From Nocardia carnea NBRC 14403 (GTDB taxonomy: Bacteria; Actinomycetota; Actinomycetes; Mycobacteriales; Mycobacteriaceae), in the NCBI RefSeq assembly GCF_000308515.1, contig NZ_BAFV01000015.1, positions 62,001 through 126,000 of the forward strand: a DNA stretch of 64,000 nucleotides. The letters run 5' to 3'. The notes below the pieces were generated by a model. It did no database searches and was not told the origin of the DNA. It was given only the letters and a program-made list of their open reading frames with translations. Shown piece after piece: positions 1 to 9,604 of this stretch (positions are counted from its first letter, which is position 1; every line of letters begins with the position of its first letter). Position numbers and translations under genes: made by a program.

Positions 1-131
1 GTGTCAGCGGCGGGGATCTGCTGTCCGCGGAGGGGTGGAGCCGGGCGCTGTTCACCTACAACCAGTCGGAGAGCTATATGGAGCTCGTCCGTGACCGCGC
101 CGCCGCCTACAGCGTGGGTCGCCGGGTTTGA
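1..131 (+). CDS. Lytic murein transglycosylase, C-terminal end (LpqU-like), 5' partial
   Basis: Only the last 42 codons are in the window, read in the frame starting at base 3 and ending with TGA at 129-131. The visible peptide contains GGDLLSAEGWSRALFTYN followed by SESYMELVRDRAAAYS. This looks like the C-terminal part of the membrane-anchored lytic transglycosylases that trim peptidoglycan outside the membrane. The identification rests on this tail plus position: in mycobacteria lpqU lies directly upstream of eno. The catalytic domain is outside the window, so activity cannot be judged. The 244 bases between this stop and eno show no convincing gene. Confidence 0.6.
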   Translation, partial: VSGGDLLSAEGWSRALFTYNQSESYMELVRDRAAAYSVGRRV

Positions 132-339
132 GACCTGCTCATCGCACCGTCACCGGCGAGGGGCGACGGAGGTCTGCCCGCGCCCGGGCAGTACGACGGT
201 GCTATTGCTGCCGAAATCGGCGTTGCGCTGGTGTGCCCGGGGCGCCGCAGTGTTTGCCGAGCTCGGTGCGGTGCGGGGCGGCGGATGGACTGAGTGCGAG
301 CGGGCCCATTAGGCTCGCGACTGCACGGCTCTTTCCTGA

Positions 340-1659
<1,320 letters not shown>

Positions 1660-1669
1660 GCAAAAGAAG

Positions 1670-2263
1670 ATGGCGGAGCGGCGTGCGCGCGGGACCAGCC
1701 CGGCCGGGCGGGGTAACCGGCGCACGTCGCGTGCGCCGTCCCGGCGGCCTGCCGCCGAAGTGCACGGCGGTGCCGAACGGGTGCGGCGCACCACCCGCCG
1801 GTCCCGTAGCCGCGCCGCGGGGGCCCGGGACTGGTCGGAACGGACCATCCTCGGGCTTTCCGCCGGTAAGGCGATCATTCTGGCAATGGTGGTGTGTGCG
1901 CTGGCCATGACGCTGGCGGTGCCCATGCGTACCTATTTCACGCAGCGGTCGGAAGCCGCCCAGCTGGCGGCCGAACGCCGGATGCTCGAGGCCGATATCG
2001 CCGTCCTGAAGGACCGCCGGGCGCAGCAGGAGGATCCGGCCTATATCCGGTCCGAGGCGCGGGACCGGTTGCGGCTGGTGATGCCGGGGGAGACGCCTTA
2101 TATCGTGCAGGTCCCGGGTATCGAGGTGCCCGCCATTCCCGATCCGCAGGCGCCGCGCGATGTTCCCGACCCGTGGTACACCGACCTGTGGCGCAGTATT
2201 TCCGAACAACCGCCCGTCGACGAATCGGCCCCACCCGCGCCGCAGCCGGAAGGAAACAGGTGA
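1670..2263 (+). CDS. FtsB/DivIC-family septum formation initiator protein
   Basis: A 197-residue protein with a long basic, disordered cytoplasmic N-terminus (about residues 1-58, rich in Arg), one membrane segment near 66-86, then a coiled-coil stretch near 93-120 and the family signature DPAYIRSEARDRLRLVMPGE. The extracytoplasmic tail is proline-rich and acidic. DivIC/FtsB proteins bridge the divisome by pairing with FtsL and FtsQ. The chosen ATG at 1670 lies just after the eno stop; an in-frame extension back to 1469 would overlap eno and was rejected. Its stop overlaps the GTG of the next gene (GTGA), pointing to translational coupling. Confidence 0.88.
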   Translation: MAERRARGTSPAGRGNRRTSRAPSRRPAAEVHGGAERVRRTTRRSRSRAAGARDWSERTILGLSAGKAIILAMVVCALAMTLAVPMRTYFTQRSEAAQLAAERRMLEADIAVLKDRRAQQEDPAYIRSEARDRLRLVMPGETPYIVQVPGIEVPAIPDPQAPRDVPDPWYTDLWRSISEQPPVDESAPPAPQPEGNR

Positions 2264-2781
2264 GCACACCCGACGACCGAGATCTGCAGATCGTCGCCGA
2301 ACAATTGGGCCGCGCCCCGCGCGGGGTGCTCGCCATCGCCTATCGGACTCCCGACGGTTTGCCCGCGGTGGTGAAGACCGCGCCGAAACTGCCCGACGGT
2401 ACGCCCTTCCCGACGCTGTACTACCTGACCGATCCGCGGCTCACCGCCGAAGCCAGCCGGTTGGAATCCGCGGGCGTGATGAAGGGGATGACCGAACGTT
2501 TGGCGCGGGACCCGGAATTGGCCGCCGGCTACCGGGCCGCGCACGAAAGTTATCTGGCCGAGCGCGACGAAATCGAGCCGCTGGGCACCGATTTCAGTGG
2601 TGGAGGTATGCCGGACCGGGTGAAATGCCTGCACGTGCTGATCGCGCACGCGCTGGCGAAGGGCCCCGGGGTGAATCCGCTCGGTGACGAAGCGGTGGCG
2701 CTGGCCGCCGAGAACGGTTTGCGCGGGACCGCTGTCCCGGCGGACTGGCCGCAGTACGTGCCGCCCGAAGACGAATCATGA
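2260..2781 (+). CDS. DUF501 family protein
   Basis: A 173-residue soluble protein starting at GTG 2260, which overlaps the stop of the FtsB-like gene. It matches the DUF501 family, which sits beside the septum initiator and Ppx genes in many actinobacteria; its biochemical role is not known. Visible family-like stretches are VVKTAPKLPDGTPFPTLYYL, SRLESAGVMKGM and GGMPDRVKCLHVLIAHALAK, the last holding a conserved Cys-His pair. The next gene starts 52 bases downstream with its own ribosome site. The operon context suggests a housekeeping function linked to cell envelope or phosphate metabolism, but that is inference. Confidence 0.85.
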   Translation: MSTPDDRDLQIVAEQLGRAPRGVLAIAYRTPDGLPAVVKTAPKLPDGTPFPTLYYLTDPRLTAEASRLESAGVMKGMTERLARDPELAAGYRAAHESYLAERDEIEPLGTDFSGGGMPDRVKCLHVLIAHALAKGPGVNPLGDEAVALAAENGLRGTAVPADWPQYVPPEDES

Positions 2782-2833
2782 TCCGACACCCCGACCGCCG
2801 CGGACCGTATGTACCAGCTTCGAAGGAGTCGCT

Positions 2834-3781
2834 GTGACCGACAGGGTGGCCGCCGTGGATTGCGGCACCAATTCGATCCGCCTGCTGATCGCCGATATCG
2901 GCGCCGACGGCACACTGACCGATGTGCATCGCGAGATGCGGATCGTGCGGCTCGGCAAGGGCGTGGACGCGACCGGCCGGCTCGACCCGGCGGCGATCGA
3001 ACGCACCCGGGTGGCGCTCGCCGACTATGCGACGCTGATGGCCGAGCACGAGGTGCGGCGGGTGCGGATGGTCGCCACCTCCGCGACCCGCGATGCGGCG
3101 AACCGGGACGATTTCTTCGCGATGACCCGTGCGGAACTGGGTCGCGTGGTGCCGGGCGCCGAGGCCGAGGTGATCACCGGCGACGAGGAGGCACGGCTGT
3201 CGTTCGCGGGTGCGGTGGGCGAGTTGCGACCGGATGACGGGCCTTTTGTGGTGGTCGATCTGGGTGGCGGTTCCACCGAGCTGGTGGTGGGGGACAGTAC
3301 CGGTGTGCGGGCGGCGTTCTCGGCCGATATCGGCTGTGTGCGGGTCACCGAACGGTGCCTGCACGGAAATCCGCCGACGGCCGACCAGGTGGCCGCGGCC
3401 CGCGAATTCGCGACCGAGCGGCTCACCGAGGCCTTCACGCATGTGCCGGTGGACGGCACACACACCTGGGTCGGGGTGGCCGGCACCATGACCACACTTG
3501 CCGCGGTCGCGCTGGACCTGCCCGAATACGATTCCGCGAAAACGCATCTCGCGCGGATCGAACTGCCGGAACTGAACACGGTCTGCGATCGGCTGATCGG
3601 GATGGATCACGACCAGCGGGCCGCGCTCGGTCCCATGCATCCGGGGCGGGTGGATGTTATCGGCGGCGGTGCCGTGATCACCGAGGTGCTGGCGGCCGAA
3701 CTGGCCGAGCGGGCCGGTATCCGGGCACTGGTCGTCAGCGAACACGACATTCTGGACGGTATCGCGCAGTCGATCGCCTGA
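2834..3781 (+). CDS. Ppx/GppA phosphatase family protein (exopolyphosphatase-like)
   Basis: A 315-residue member of the sugar kinase/Hsp70/actin ATPase superfamily that hydrolyses polyphosphate or the gamma phosphate of pppGpp. The N-terminus has the phosphate-1 motif VAAVDCGTNSIRLLIADI, and the phosphate-2 loop is seen in VVVDLGGGSTELVVGD; the conserved Glu region is TGDEEARLSF. This is the short, single-domain form common in actinobacteria, without the C-terminal HD-like domain of E. coli Ppx. Start is GTG 2834, five bases after the ribosome site GAAGGAG. It matches the ppx homologue found downstream of eno and DUF501 in mycobacteria; the exact substrate is uncertain. Confidence 0.9.
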   Translation: MTDRVAAVDCGTNSIRLLIADIGADGTLTDVHREMRIVRLGKGVDATGRLDPAAIERTRVALADYATLMAEHEVRRVRMVATSATRDAANRDDFFAMTRAELGRVVPGAEAEVITGDEEARLSFAGAVGELRPDDGPFVVVDLGGGSTELVVGDSTGVRAAFSADIGCVRVTERCLHGNPPTADQVAAAREFATERLTEAFTHVPVDGTHTWVGVAGTMTTLAAVALDLPEYDSAKTHLARIELPELNTVCDRLIGMDHDQRAALGPMHPGRVDVIGGGAVITEVLAAELAERAGIRALVVSEHDILDGIAQSIA

Positions 3782-3863
3782 GCCCGGGCGCACGCGTCAA
3801 AGTGCGATATCGGTTCGGTGCGGTATGCCGCGCGGCTGGTGTGGTTCGTGGCACAGTCGGAGA

Positions 3864-5324
3864 ATGTCGGAAGCACCCTCCACGGCGGTCCCCGCCCGGA
3901 CTTTCTTCGGGCACCCGATCGGCCTGGTCAATCTGTTCGGTGTGGAGCTGTGGGAGCGGTTCTCCTTCTACGGCATGCTCACGATCCTGGGCTATTACCT
4001 GTACTACGAGACCACCGACGGCGGGCTCGGGCTCGACCAGGATGCCGCGGTCGGGCTGGTCGGTGCCTACGGCGGTCTCGTCTATCTGTGTACGGTGCTC
4101 GGCGGATGGGTGTCCGACCGGCTGATCGGGATGGAACGCACCGTCTTCTACGGCGGGGTCGTGGTGATGGCCGGGCATATCGCCCTGGCGTTGATCCCCG
4201 GATTGGCCGGGGTCGGCATCGGCCTGGTGCTCGTCGCCCTGGGTAGTGGAGCGCTGAAATCGAACGCGTCAGCGCTGCTGGGCACCCTGTACCCGAAAGG
4301 GGACGCGCGGGTCGACGGTGGATTCACGCTGTTCTATCTGGGAATCAATCTGGGCGCCTTCGTCGGGCCGTTGCTCACCGGACTCCTGCAGGAGGAGTGG
4401 GGGTTCCATGCCGGCTTCGGGGCGGCCGCGGTCGGGATGGCGCTCGGGCTGATCCAGTACGTGGTGTTCCGGCGCAATCTCGGCACCGCCGGCCGTGACG
4501 TACCGGATCCGCTGCCGCGCCGTGCGCTCGGCCCGCTGGCGGGGGTGTTGCTCGTCGCGATCCTTGTGATCGTGGGAGTGCTGGTGACCGGCCTGGTCAC
4601 CATCGACAACCTGCCGGATGTCACCACGGCGCTCATCGTGGTGGCCGCCCTGGTCTACTTCGCCGTACTGCTCACCCACCGCCGGGTCACCGCGGTCGAG
4701 CGGAGCCGGGTGTGGGCGTTCGTGCCACTGTTCCTGGCCAATGTCGTGTTCTGGGCGCTGTTCCAGCAGATCTTCACCGTGCTCGCGGTGTACTCCGACG
4801 AACGGATGAACTGGAATATCTTCGGCTGGACAGCGCCGTCGAACTGGATCGGTTCGGTGGAACCGGTGTGGATCATCGCGCTGTCGCCGCTGTTCGCGCT
4901 GTTGTGGACGAAACTGGGGGACCGGGCACCGACTACGCCGCGCAAATTCGCTTTCGGTGTGATGAGGATGGGGGCGGCGTTCCTGCTTTTCGTACCGATG
5001 GCGGGAACCACCGGTAAGTCGGTGCCGGCGCTGGCGGTGCTGTTCATCATGGCGGTGTTCGCGGTTTCGGAGCTGCTGATCTCGCCGATCGGCCTGGCGG
5101 TCACCACGCAGCTGGCGCCCGAACATTTCCGCGCCCAGATGATGGCGCTCTACTTTCTGTCGGTGGCGCTGGGCACCACGCTTTCGGGCGTGCTGGCCCG
5201 GTTCTACTCCGCAGATGCCGAATTCGCCTACTTCGGGATCACCGGGCTGGTGGCCATCGCGGCCGGTGTCGTGATTGCGGCGTTGTCGTCGTGGATAACC
5301 CGATACATGTCGGGAGTGCACTAG
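3864..5324 (+). CDS. Proton-dependent oligopeptide transporter (POT/PTR2 family, MFS)
   Basis: A 486-residue, strongly hydrophobic protein with about 14 predicted membrane segments. The first helix carries the POT signature ELWERFSFYGM, whose E-x-x-E-R-F core takes part in proton coupling, followed by LTILGYYLYY. The family imports di- and tripeptides using the proton gradient. I chose ATG 3864, which makes the N-terminus begin shortly before the first transmembrane helix; an in-frame extension to 3825 adds only an unlikely basic leader. CACAGT six bases before this ATG may be a -10 element of a leaderless transcript. It is followed 39 bases later by an amino-acid permease. Confidence 0.9.
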   Translation: MSEAPSTAVPARTFFGHPIGLVNLFGVELWERFSFYGMLTILGYYLYYETTDGGLGLDQDAAVGLVGAYGGLVYLCTVLGGWVSDRLIGMERTVFYGGVVVMAGHIALALIPGLAGVGIGLVLVALGSGALKSNASALLGTLYPKGDARVDGGFTLFYLGINLGAFVGPLLTGLLQEEWGFHAGFGAAAVGMALGLIQYVVFRRNLGTAGRDVPDPLPRRALGPLAGVLLVAILVIVGVLVTGLVTIDNLPDVTTALIVVAALVYFAVLLTHRRVTAVERSRVWAFVPLFLANVVFWALFQQIFTVLAVYSDERMNWNIFGWTAPSNWIGSVEPVWIIALSPLFALLWTKLGDRAPTTPRKFAFGVMRMGAAFLLFVPMAGTTGKSVPALAVLFIMAVFAVSELLISPIGLAVTTQLAPEHFRAQMMALYFLSVALGTTLSGVLARFYSADAEFAYFGITGLVAIAAGVVIAALSSWITRYMSGVH

Positions 5325-5363
5325 CGTTCCCGATACTCGCGCCAGTAAGACGAGGAGGCCGCC

Positions 5364-6842
5364 GTGACGACCCCGAAAAGCCGCAGTTCGCTGTTCCGCA
5401 CCAAATCGGTGGAACAGTCGATCCGCGACACCGACGAACCGGGCGCGAAACTCCGCAAGGAACTCAGCGCATGGGACCTTGCGATCTTCGGTGTCGCCGT
5501 CGTCATCGGCGCCGGAATCTTCACCCTCACCGCCCGTACCGCGGGCAATGTCGCCGGGCCGTCGGTATCGCTGGCGTTCGTTTTCGCCGCCATCGCCTGT
5601 GGGCTCACGGCGCTGTGTTACGCCGAGTTCGCCTCCACCGTGCCGGTGGCCGGTAGCGCGTACACGTTCTCCTACGCGACCTTCGGCGAACTCGCCGCCT
5701 GGATCATCGGCTGGGATCTGCTGCTGGAGTTCGCGCTCGCCGCCGCCGTGGTTTCCAAGGGGTGGTCGCAGTATCTCGGTCAGGTATTCGATCAGGGCGC
5801 CGCGGTCGTCGATATCGGCGGGGTGACCTTCGACTGGGGCGCGGTTCTGCTGATCGCGGTCTTGACCACGCTGCTCGCGATCGGCACCAAACTGTCCTCG
5901 CGCGTTTCGGCGGTGGCCGTGGCCATCAAGATCGGGGTCATCCTGCTGGTGATCATCGTCGGCCTGACCTTCTTCGACTCCGCCAACCTGACGCCTTTCA
6001 TCCCGGAATCGGTGCCCGCCGAGGAAGCCTCCGGGCTGACCCAGTCGCTGTTCTCCTGGGTGACCGGCGGCGGGAACAGCAGCTTCGGCTGGTACGGCCT
6101 GCTTGCCGCGGCGAGCCTCGTATTCTTCGCGTTCATCGGTTTCGACGTGGTCGCGACCGCCGCCGAGGAGACGAAGAACCCGCAGCGCGACCTGCCGCGC
6201 GGGATCATCGGGTCGCTGATCATCGTGACCATCCTGTACGTGGCCGTGACGGTGGTGCTGACCGGGATGGTGCCCTACACCGAGCTGTCCGGCGACAATG
6301 CCACCCTGGCCACTGCCTTCGAAGTGCACGGAGTCACCTGGGCGCACCGGATCATCGCTATCGGCGCGCTGGCCGGTCTGACGACTGTCGTCATGGTGTT
6401 GCTGCTCGGCCAGACCCGGGTGCTGTTCGCCATGTCCCGGGACGGGCTCACCCCGCGCTGGTTCGCCAAAACCGGTTCACGCGGTACTCCGGTGCGGATC
6501 ACGGTGACCGTCGGCATCGTCTGCGCGATCCTGGCCGGTTTCGTGGACTTCGGCACGCTCGAGGAAATGGTCAATATCGGCACCCTCTTCGCGTTCCTGT
6601 TGGTCGCCATCGGCGTGGTGGTCCTGCGCCGCACCCGTCCCGACCTGCCGCGCGGTTTCCGGGTTCCGTTCGTGCCATGGGTGCCGATACTGGCGGTGCT
6701 GGCCTGCCTGTGGCTGATGGTGAATCTTTCCGTGGAAACCTGGCTGCGTTTCATAGCCTGGATGCTGCTCGGTTTGGTGATGTACTTCGCATACGGCCGG
6801 CGGCATTCGCTGCTCGGCAAGTCCGCTTCCGAACAGGGGTGA
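5364..6842 (+). CDS. APC superfamily amino acid permease
   Basis: A 492-residue membrane protein with about 12 transmembrane segments and a short cytoplasmic N-terminus. The first helix carries the APC substrate-binding glycine stretch VIGAGIFTLTART, and helix 6 the sequence FFAFIGFDVVATAAEETKNP, both typical of the cationic amino-acid transporter type within the APC family. It probably imports an amino acid; the substrate cannot be read from sequence. Start is GTG 5364 behind a good ribosome site (GAGGAGG, then six bases). It lies on the same strand as the peptide transporter just upstream, so the two may form a small nitrogen-nutrient uptake unit. Confidence 0.9.
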   Translation: MTTPKSRSSLFRTKSVEQSIRDTDEPGAKLRKELSAWDLAIFGVAVVIGAGIFTLTARTAGNVAGPSVSLAFVFAAIACGLTALCYAEFASTVPVAGSAYTFSYATFGELAAWIIGWDLLLEFALAAAVVSKGWSQYLGQVFDQGAAVVDIGGVTFDWGAVLLIAVLTTLLAIGTKLSSRVSAVAVAIKIGVILLVIIVGLTFFDSANLTPFIPESVPAEEASGLTQSLFSWVTGGGNSSFGWYGLLAAASLVFFAFIGFDVVATAAEETKNPQRDLPRGIIGSLIIVTILYVAVTVVLTGMVPYTELSGDNATLATAFEVHGVTWAHRIIAIGALAGLTTVVMVLLLGQTRVLFAMSRDGLTPRWFAKTGSRGTPVRITVTVGIVCAILAGFVDFGTLEEMVNIGTLFAFLLVAIGVVVLRRTRPDLPRGFRVPFVPWVPILAVLACLWLMVNLSVETWLRFIAWMLLGLVMYFAYGRRHSLLGKSASEQG

Positions 6843-6847
6843 TCGCG

Positions 6848-7402
6848 ATGCATCTACCGTGGCGGTGGTTCCGGCGCCGGGACGAACCGAATGTCTACGA
6901 GCCACAGCGAACCGATGCCTCGGGTACCGAGCTGGTGGTGGAGTGGATCGATGCGGTCACCACCGGCCTGGCCACGGCCCCGCCCGGACCGCCGGAAGCG
7001 GCTCCGGCCCGGGTCTGTGACGGTATGTTCACGGCCGCCACGATCGTCGCGGTACTCATCGACAAGATCGCCGACCGCACCGAGTACCGGGTGGCGAACA
7101 ACCGCTGTATGGCCTCGGCGGTCGATTTCATGAAGGTGCTCGGCGAGGACACGCTGCGCCGCTACCGTATCGACGGGGTACAGCCGGTGGGCTGGGAGCA
7201 CCTGGGTCCGGAGATGGACGAGGCGCTGATCGCCCGCCGGCTGGGCCGGCTGGGTGAGGCGCTGCAACTGGCCTTACTAGCGGTGACAACAGATTACGAT
7301 CTGTCCGACGAGGTTCGCGAGGCAGCGGAGGAGTCGGGGTTGCTGGCGGCGGACGTATTGGTCGAGGCCTGTCAAGCGATTCAGACAGATCCCACCATGT
7401 GA
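6848..7402 (+). CDS. Conserved hypothetical protein
   Basis: A 184-residue, soluble, largely helical protein that I cannot assign to a family. The N-terminus is basic and tryptophan-rich (LPWRWFRRRDEP), the middle holds two cysteines (RVCDGMF and NNRCMASAVDF), and the C-terminal half is acidic and helical (ALIARRLGRLGEALQLALLA, then acidic helices). No signal peptide or membrane span is evident. Two starts are possible: GTG 6839, overlapping the permease stop, or ATG 6848, which I prefer. It is probably translated from the permease transcript. The tRNA gene lies 58 bases downstream. Confidence 0.7.
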   Translation: MHLPWRWFRRRDEPNVYEPQRTDASGTELVVEWIDAVTTGLATAPPGPPEAAPARVCDGMFTAATIVAVLIDKIADRTEYRVANNRCMASAVDFMKVLGEDTLRRYRIDGVQPVGWEHLGPEMDEALIARRLGRLGEALQLALLAVTTDYDLSDEVREAAEESGLLAADVLVEACQAIQTDPTM

Positions 7403-7443
7403 CTCACTTGCGCCGGGTATTCCGGTACGGGTGTACGAGTCGG

Positions 7444-7449
7444 TAGTGT
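7444..7449 (+). promoter_or_regulatory. Candidate -10 element of the tRNA-Leu gene
   Basis: TAGTGT fits the actinobacterial TANNNT -10 pattern and lies 11 bases before the mature tRNA 5' end, leaving room for a transcription start and a very short 5' leader. No clear -35 is seen at ideal spacing. Confidence 0.4.
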
Positions 7450-7460
7450 GTGGTCCGCAC

Positions 7461-7534
7461 GCCCCCATAGCCCAATTGGCAGAGGCAGCGGACTTAAAAT
7501 CCGCACAGTGTGGGTTCGAGTCCCACTGGGGGCA
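7461..7534 (+). tRNA. tRNA-Leu (anticodon UAA)
   Basis: The 74 bases fold as a cloverleaf: acceptor GCCCCCA/TGGGGGC, a short D stem with GG in its loop, anticodon stem GCGGA/TCCGC with loop CTTAAAA giving anticodon TAA after U33, a variable loop of only five bases (ACAGT), T stem GTGGG/CCCAC with loop TTCGAGT, and discriminator A. CC follows but the encoded triplet is CCG, so CCA must be completed by the tRNA nucleotidyltransferase. It would read the rare UUA codon. The short variable loop is unusual because tRNA-Leu is normally a class II tRNA with a long variable arm. Confidence 0.9.
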
Positions 7535-7556
7535 CCGCTACGCCGCAGGTGGGGCG

Positions 7557-8423
7557 TCATGCCCTGGAGCGCCCGCGGTGCCCAGGCGGTGGTGACTGGG
7601 ACTGCGGGGTGGACTCGGGCCGCTTCTTGTACACCCCGCGGCCCACCTGCAAGTAGGAGAGGCGGTCGGCCGCGCGGGTGCTGAACCGCCGGACGATATC
7701 GAAGACGTGCGCGTCCTTGCCGATGACGACCCGGCCCTTCCCCTTCATCGTCGCATCGACCATCCGGCGCGCGACTTTCTCGGGCTTCGCCGCGAACCCC
7801 TCGGCCAGCTTCTCCGGCGCACCCATCTGCTGGGAGACTTGACGTACGAGATCGGTCCACACCGTCCCGGGCAGCACCGTGGTCACGGTGACCTTCGAAC
7901 TGCCGCGCAGATCCTGCGCCATCCCGTAGCTGAACAGCGCGAGTGCGGCCTTCGAGGCGCCGTACACCGCGGACCCCGGGAACGGCGCGATCGCCGACAG
8001 GCTCGAGGTGTTCATGATGACGCCCGCCGGACGTGCCTCGAGATGCGGGAGGAAGGCGCGCGACATCCAGACCGCACCGAAGAAGTTCACCCGCATCAAC
8101 GTTTCGATCCGGTCGTCGCTGATATCGGCGAGGGTCTGCAAGTTCTGCGGGATACCCGCGATATTGAACAGGCCGTCCACTTGTCCGTGTGCCGCGATCA
8201 CGGTTTCCGGGAACGCGGCCACGGCATCGCGGTCGGCGATATCGAGGCGATAGGCGGTGAAGCGGCCGGGGTCGGAGGCCAGTGCTGCGGTGCGGGCCAG
8301 GGCTTGCTCGTCGAGGTCCGCGCCGGCCACGGTCGCGCCGCGGCCGATCAACTCCAGTGCGACGCATCGCCCGATACCGTTTCCGGCTCCGGTGACTACG
8401 AAGACGTTTCCCGCGACCTGCAT
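7557..8423 (-). CDS. Short-chain dehydrogenase/reductase (SDR) family oxidoreductase
   Basis: A 288-residue classical SDR. It has the NAD(P)-binding motif TGAGNGIG near residue 11, the NIAG structural motif, the catalytic serine in NTSSLSAIAPF and the YGASK active-site tetrad. The Asp in AGADLDEQAL after the second beta strand suggests preference for NAD over NADP. The C-terminus is basic and proline-rich, beyond the usual fold. Start is ATG (complement of 8421-8423) behind GGGAG; a longer reading frame upstream has no support. It is divergent from the 2-hydroxyacid dehydrogenase gene, with about 100 bases shared for promoters. Substrate is unknown. Confidence 0.88.
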   Translation of the reverse strand: MQVAGNVFVVTGAGNGIGRCVALELIGRGATVAGADLDEQALARTAALASDPGRFTAYRLDIADRDAVAAFPETVIAAHGQVDGLFNIAGIPQNLQTLADISDDRIETLMRVNFFGAVWMSRAFLPHLEARPAGVIMNTSSLSAIAPFPGSAVYGASKAALALFSYGMAQDLRGSSKVTVTTVLPGTVWTDLVRQVSQQMGAPEKLAEGFAAKPEKVARRMVDATMKGKGRVVIGKDAHVFDIVRRFSTRAADRLSYLQVGRGVYKKRPESTPQSQSPPPGHRGRSRA

Positions 8424-8522
8424 GCTCGATCTCCCGTTATGTTCGCTGGACAGCTGTCCGAACGTATCAGGCGAATCGTGCGCGGCATCGTCGTCATCCT
8501 GTGTATCGGGCATAGTCGAGAT

Positions 8523-9449
8523 GTGCCGAACATCAGAGCGCCCCGAATACATCTGGGTCCCGATCACGAGAACACCCTGACCGACGGGATCGAGCGCGGC
8601 GGCGGTGTCCTGGTCCCGCTCGCGGACGCGGACGCGGTGGTCTGGGCGCAGGGCCCGGATATGTTTCCCGCCGAGCTCCCGGATTCGGTCCGCTGGGTGC
8701 AACTGCCCTCTGCCGGCGTCGAATCGTGGCTGGCGGCCGGACTCGTCGACCACCGGCGGATCTGGACCTCCGCGGCCGGCGCTTACGCAGGCAGTGTCGC
8801 CGAGCATGCGACCCTGCTGTTGCTCGCCGGCGTGCGCGGGCTCGCCGAACAGGCGCGGGCGGCATCCTGGCGCAAGGCGGAGTTCGATGCCCGGGTCGGC
8901 ACCCTGCGCGGCGCGACGGTGGCGATCGTCGGCTGTGGCGGTATCGGCCGCGCGATGATCCCGTTGCTCACCGCGTTCGGCGCGCAGGTCCTGGCGGTGA
9001 CCCGGTCCGGTCTTCCGGTGCCCGGTGCGGCGGAAACCGTGGACGCGACCCGCACAGCCGAAATATGGTCACGTGCCGACCATTTCGTGATCGCCGCCCC
9101 CGCGACCGCGGATACCGCACACCTCGTGGATGCGGACACGCTGGCCCGGATGAAGCCGACGTCGTGGATAGTGAACGTGGCCCGTGGTGCCCTGATCGAT
9201 ACCGAGGCGCTGGTGCGCGCATTGGGCGACAATACGATCGGCGGTGCCGCGCTCGATGTCACCGACCCCGAACCGCTACCCGCCGGCCACCCGCTGTGGA
9301 CGCTGCCCAACGCGCTGATCACACCACATATCGCCAATCCCGCGACCGGGCTCACCGGGGCACTGGCGGAGCATGTGCGGGCCAATGTCGAACGCTTCGC
9401 GGCCGGGGAGGAGTTGCTTGCGGTGATCGACACCGAGCGCGGCTACTGA
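8523..9449 (+). CDS. D-isomer specific 2-hydroxyacid dehydrogenase family protein
   Basis: A 308-residue NAD(P)-dependent oxidoreductase. The Rossmann motif is GCGGIGRAMIPLLTAFGAQV, followed by the catalytic Arg in NVARGALIDTE, the Glu in LDVTDPEPLPAGHPLW and the His in LITPHIANP, the full catalytic triad of the D-2-hydroxyacid dehydrogenase family. An Arg/Ser in AVTRSG after the second strand suggests NADP preference. It reduces a 2-oxoacid such as glyoxylate, hydroxypyruvate or a related compound; which one is not visible. I start it at GTG 8523, giving the short N-terminal substrate domain of this subfamily; the in-frame sequence further upstream overlaps the divergent SDR gene. Confidence 0.88.
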   Translation: MPNIRAPRIHLGPDHENTLTDGIERGGGVLVPLADADAVVWAQGPDMFPAELPDSVRWVQLPSAGVESWLAAGLVDHRRIWTSAAGAYAGSVAEHATLLLLAGVRGLAEQARAASWRKAEFDARVGTLRGATVAIVGCGGIGRAMIPLLTAFGAQVLAVTRSGLPVPGAAETVDATRTAEIWSRADHFVIAAPATADTAHLVDADTLARMKPTSWIVNVARGALIDTEALVRALGDNTIGGAALDVTDPEPLPAGHPLWTLPNALITPHIANPATGLTGALAEHVRANVERFAAGEELLAVIDTERGY

Positions 9450-9592
9450 GATCTTCTTGCGCGGAGGTCGTGGATCGCACCCGCTTCGTCAACGGTGGTG
9501 GCGGACGGATCGGTGACGGTGCACGATCGCACCGCCGTGATTTCCGGCGACATGCCTGCCCGATTCGGGTGGGAGCGCGGGCCCGGGCGGGG

Positions 9593-9598
9593 TAGTTT
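9593..9598 (+). promoter_or_regulatory. -10 element of a probable leaderless transcript
   Basis: TAGTTT matches TANNNT and ends six bases before the ATG at 9605, so transcription would start at or next to the initiation codon. No ribosome site is present between it and the ATG. Confidence 0.5.
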
Positions 9599-9604
9599 CT
9601 GCCT

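Noticed and set aside
4269..6347. 692-codon open frame antisense to the POT and APC transporters
   Set aside because: Charged, low-complexity peptide complementary to membrane-helix codons; no start or ribosome-site support.
7707..8522. N-terminal extension of the 2-hydroxyacid dehydrogenase frame
   Set aside because: It overlaps the whole divergent SDR gene and has no domain-like sequence; the real start is GTG 8523.
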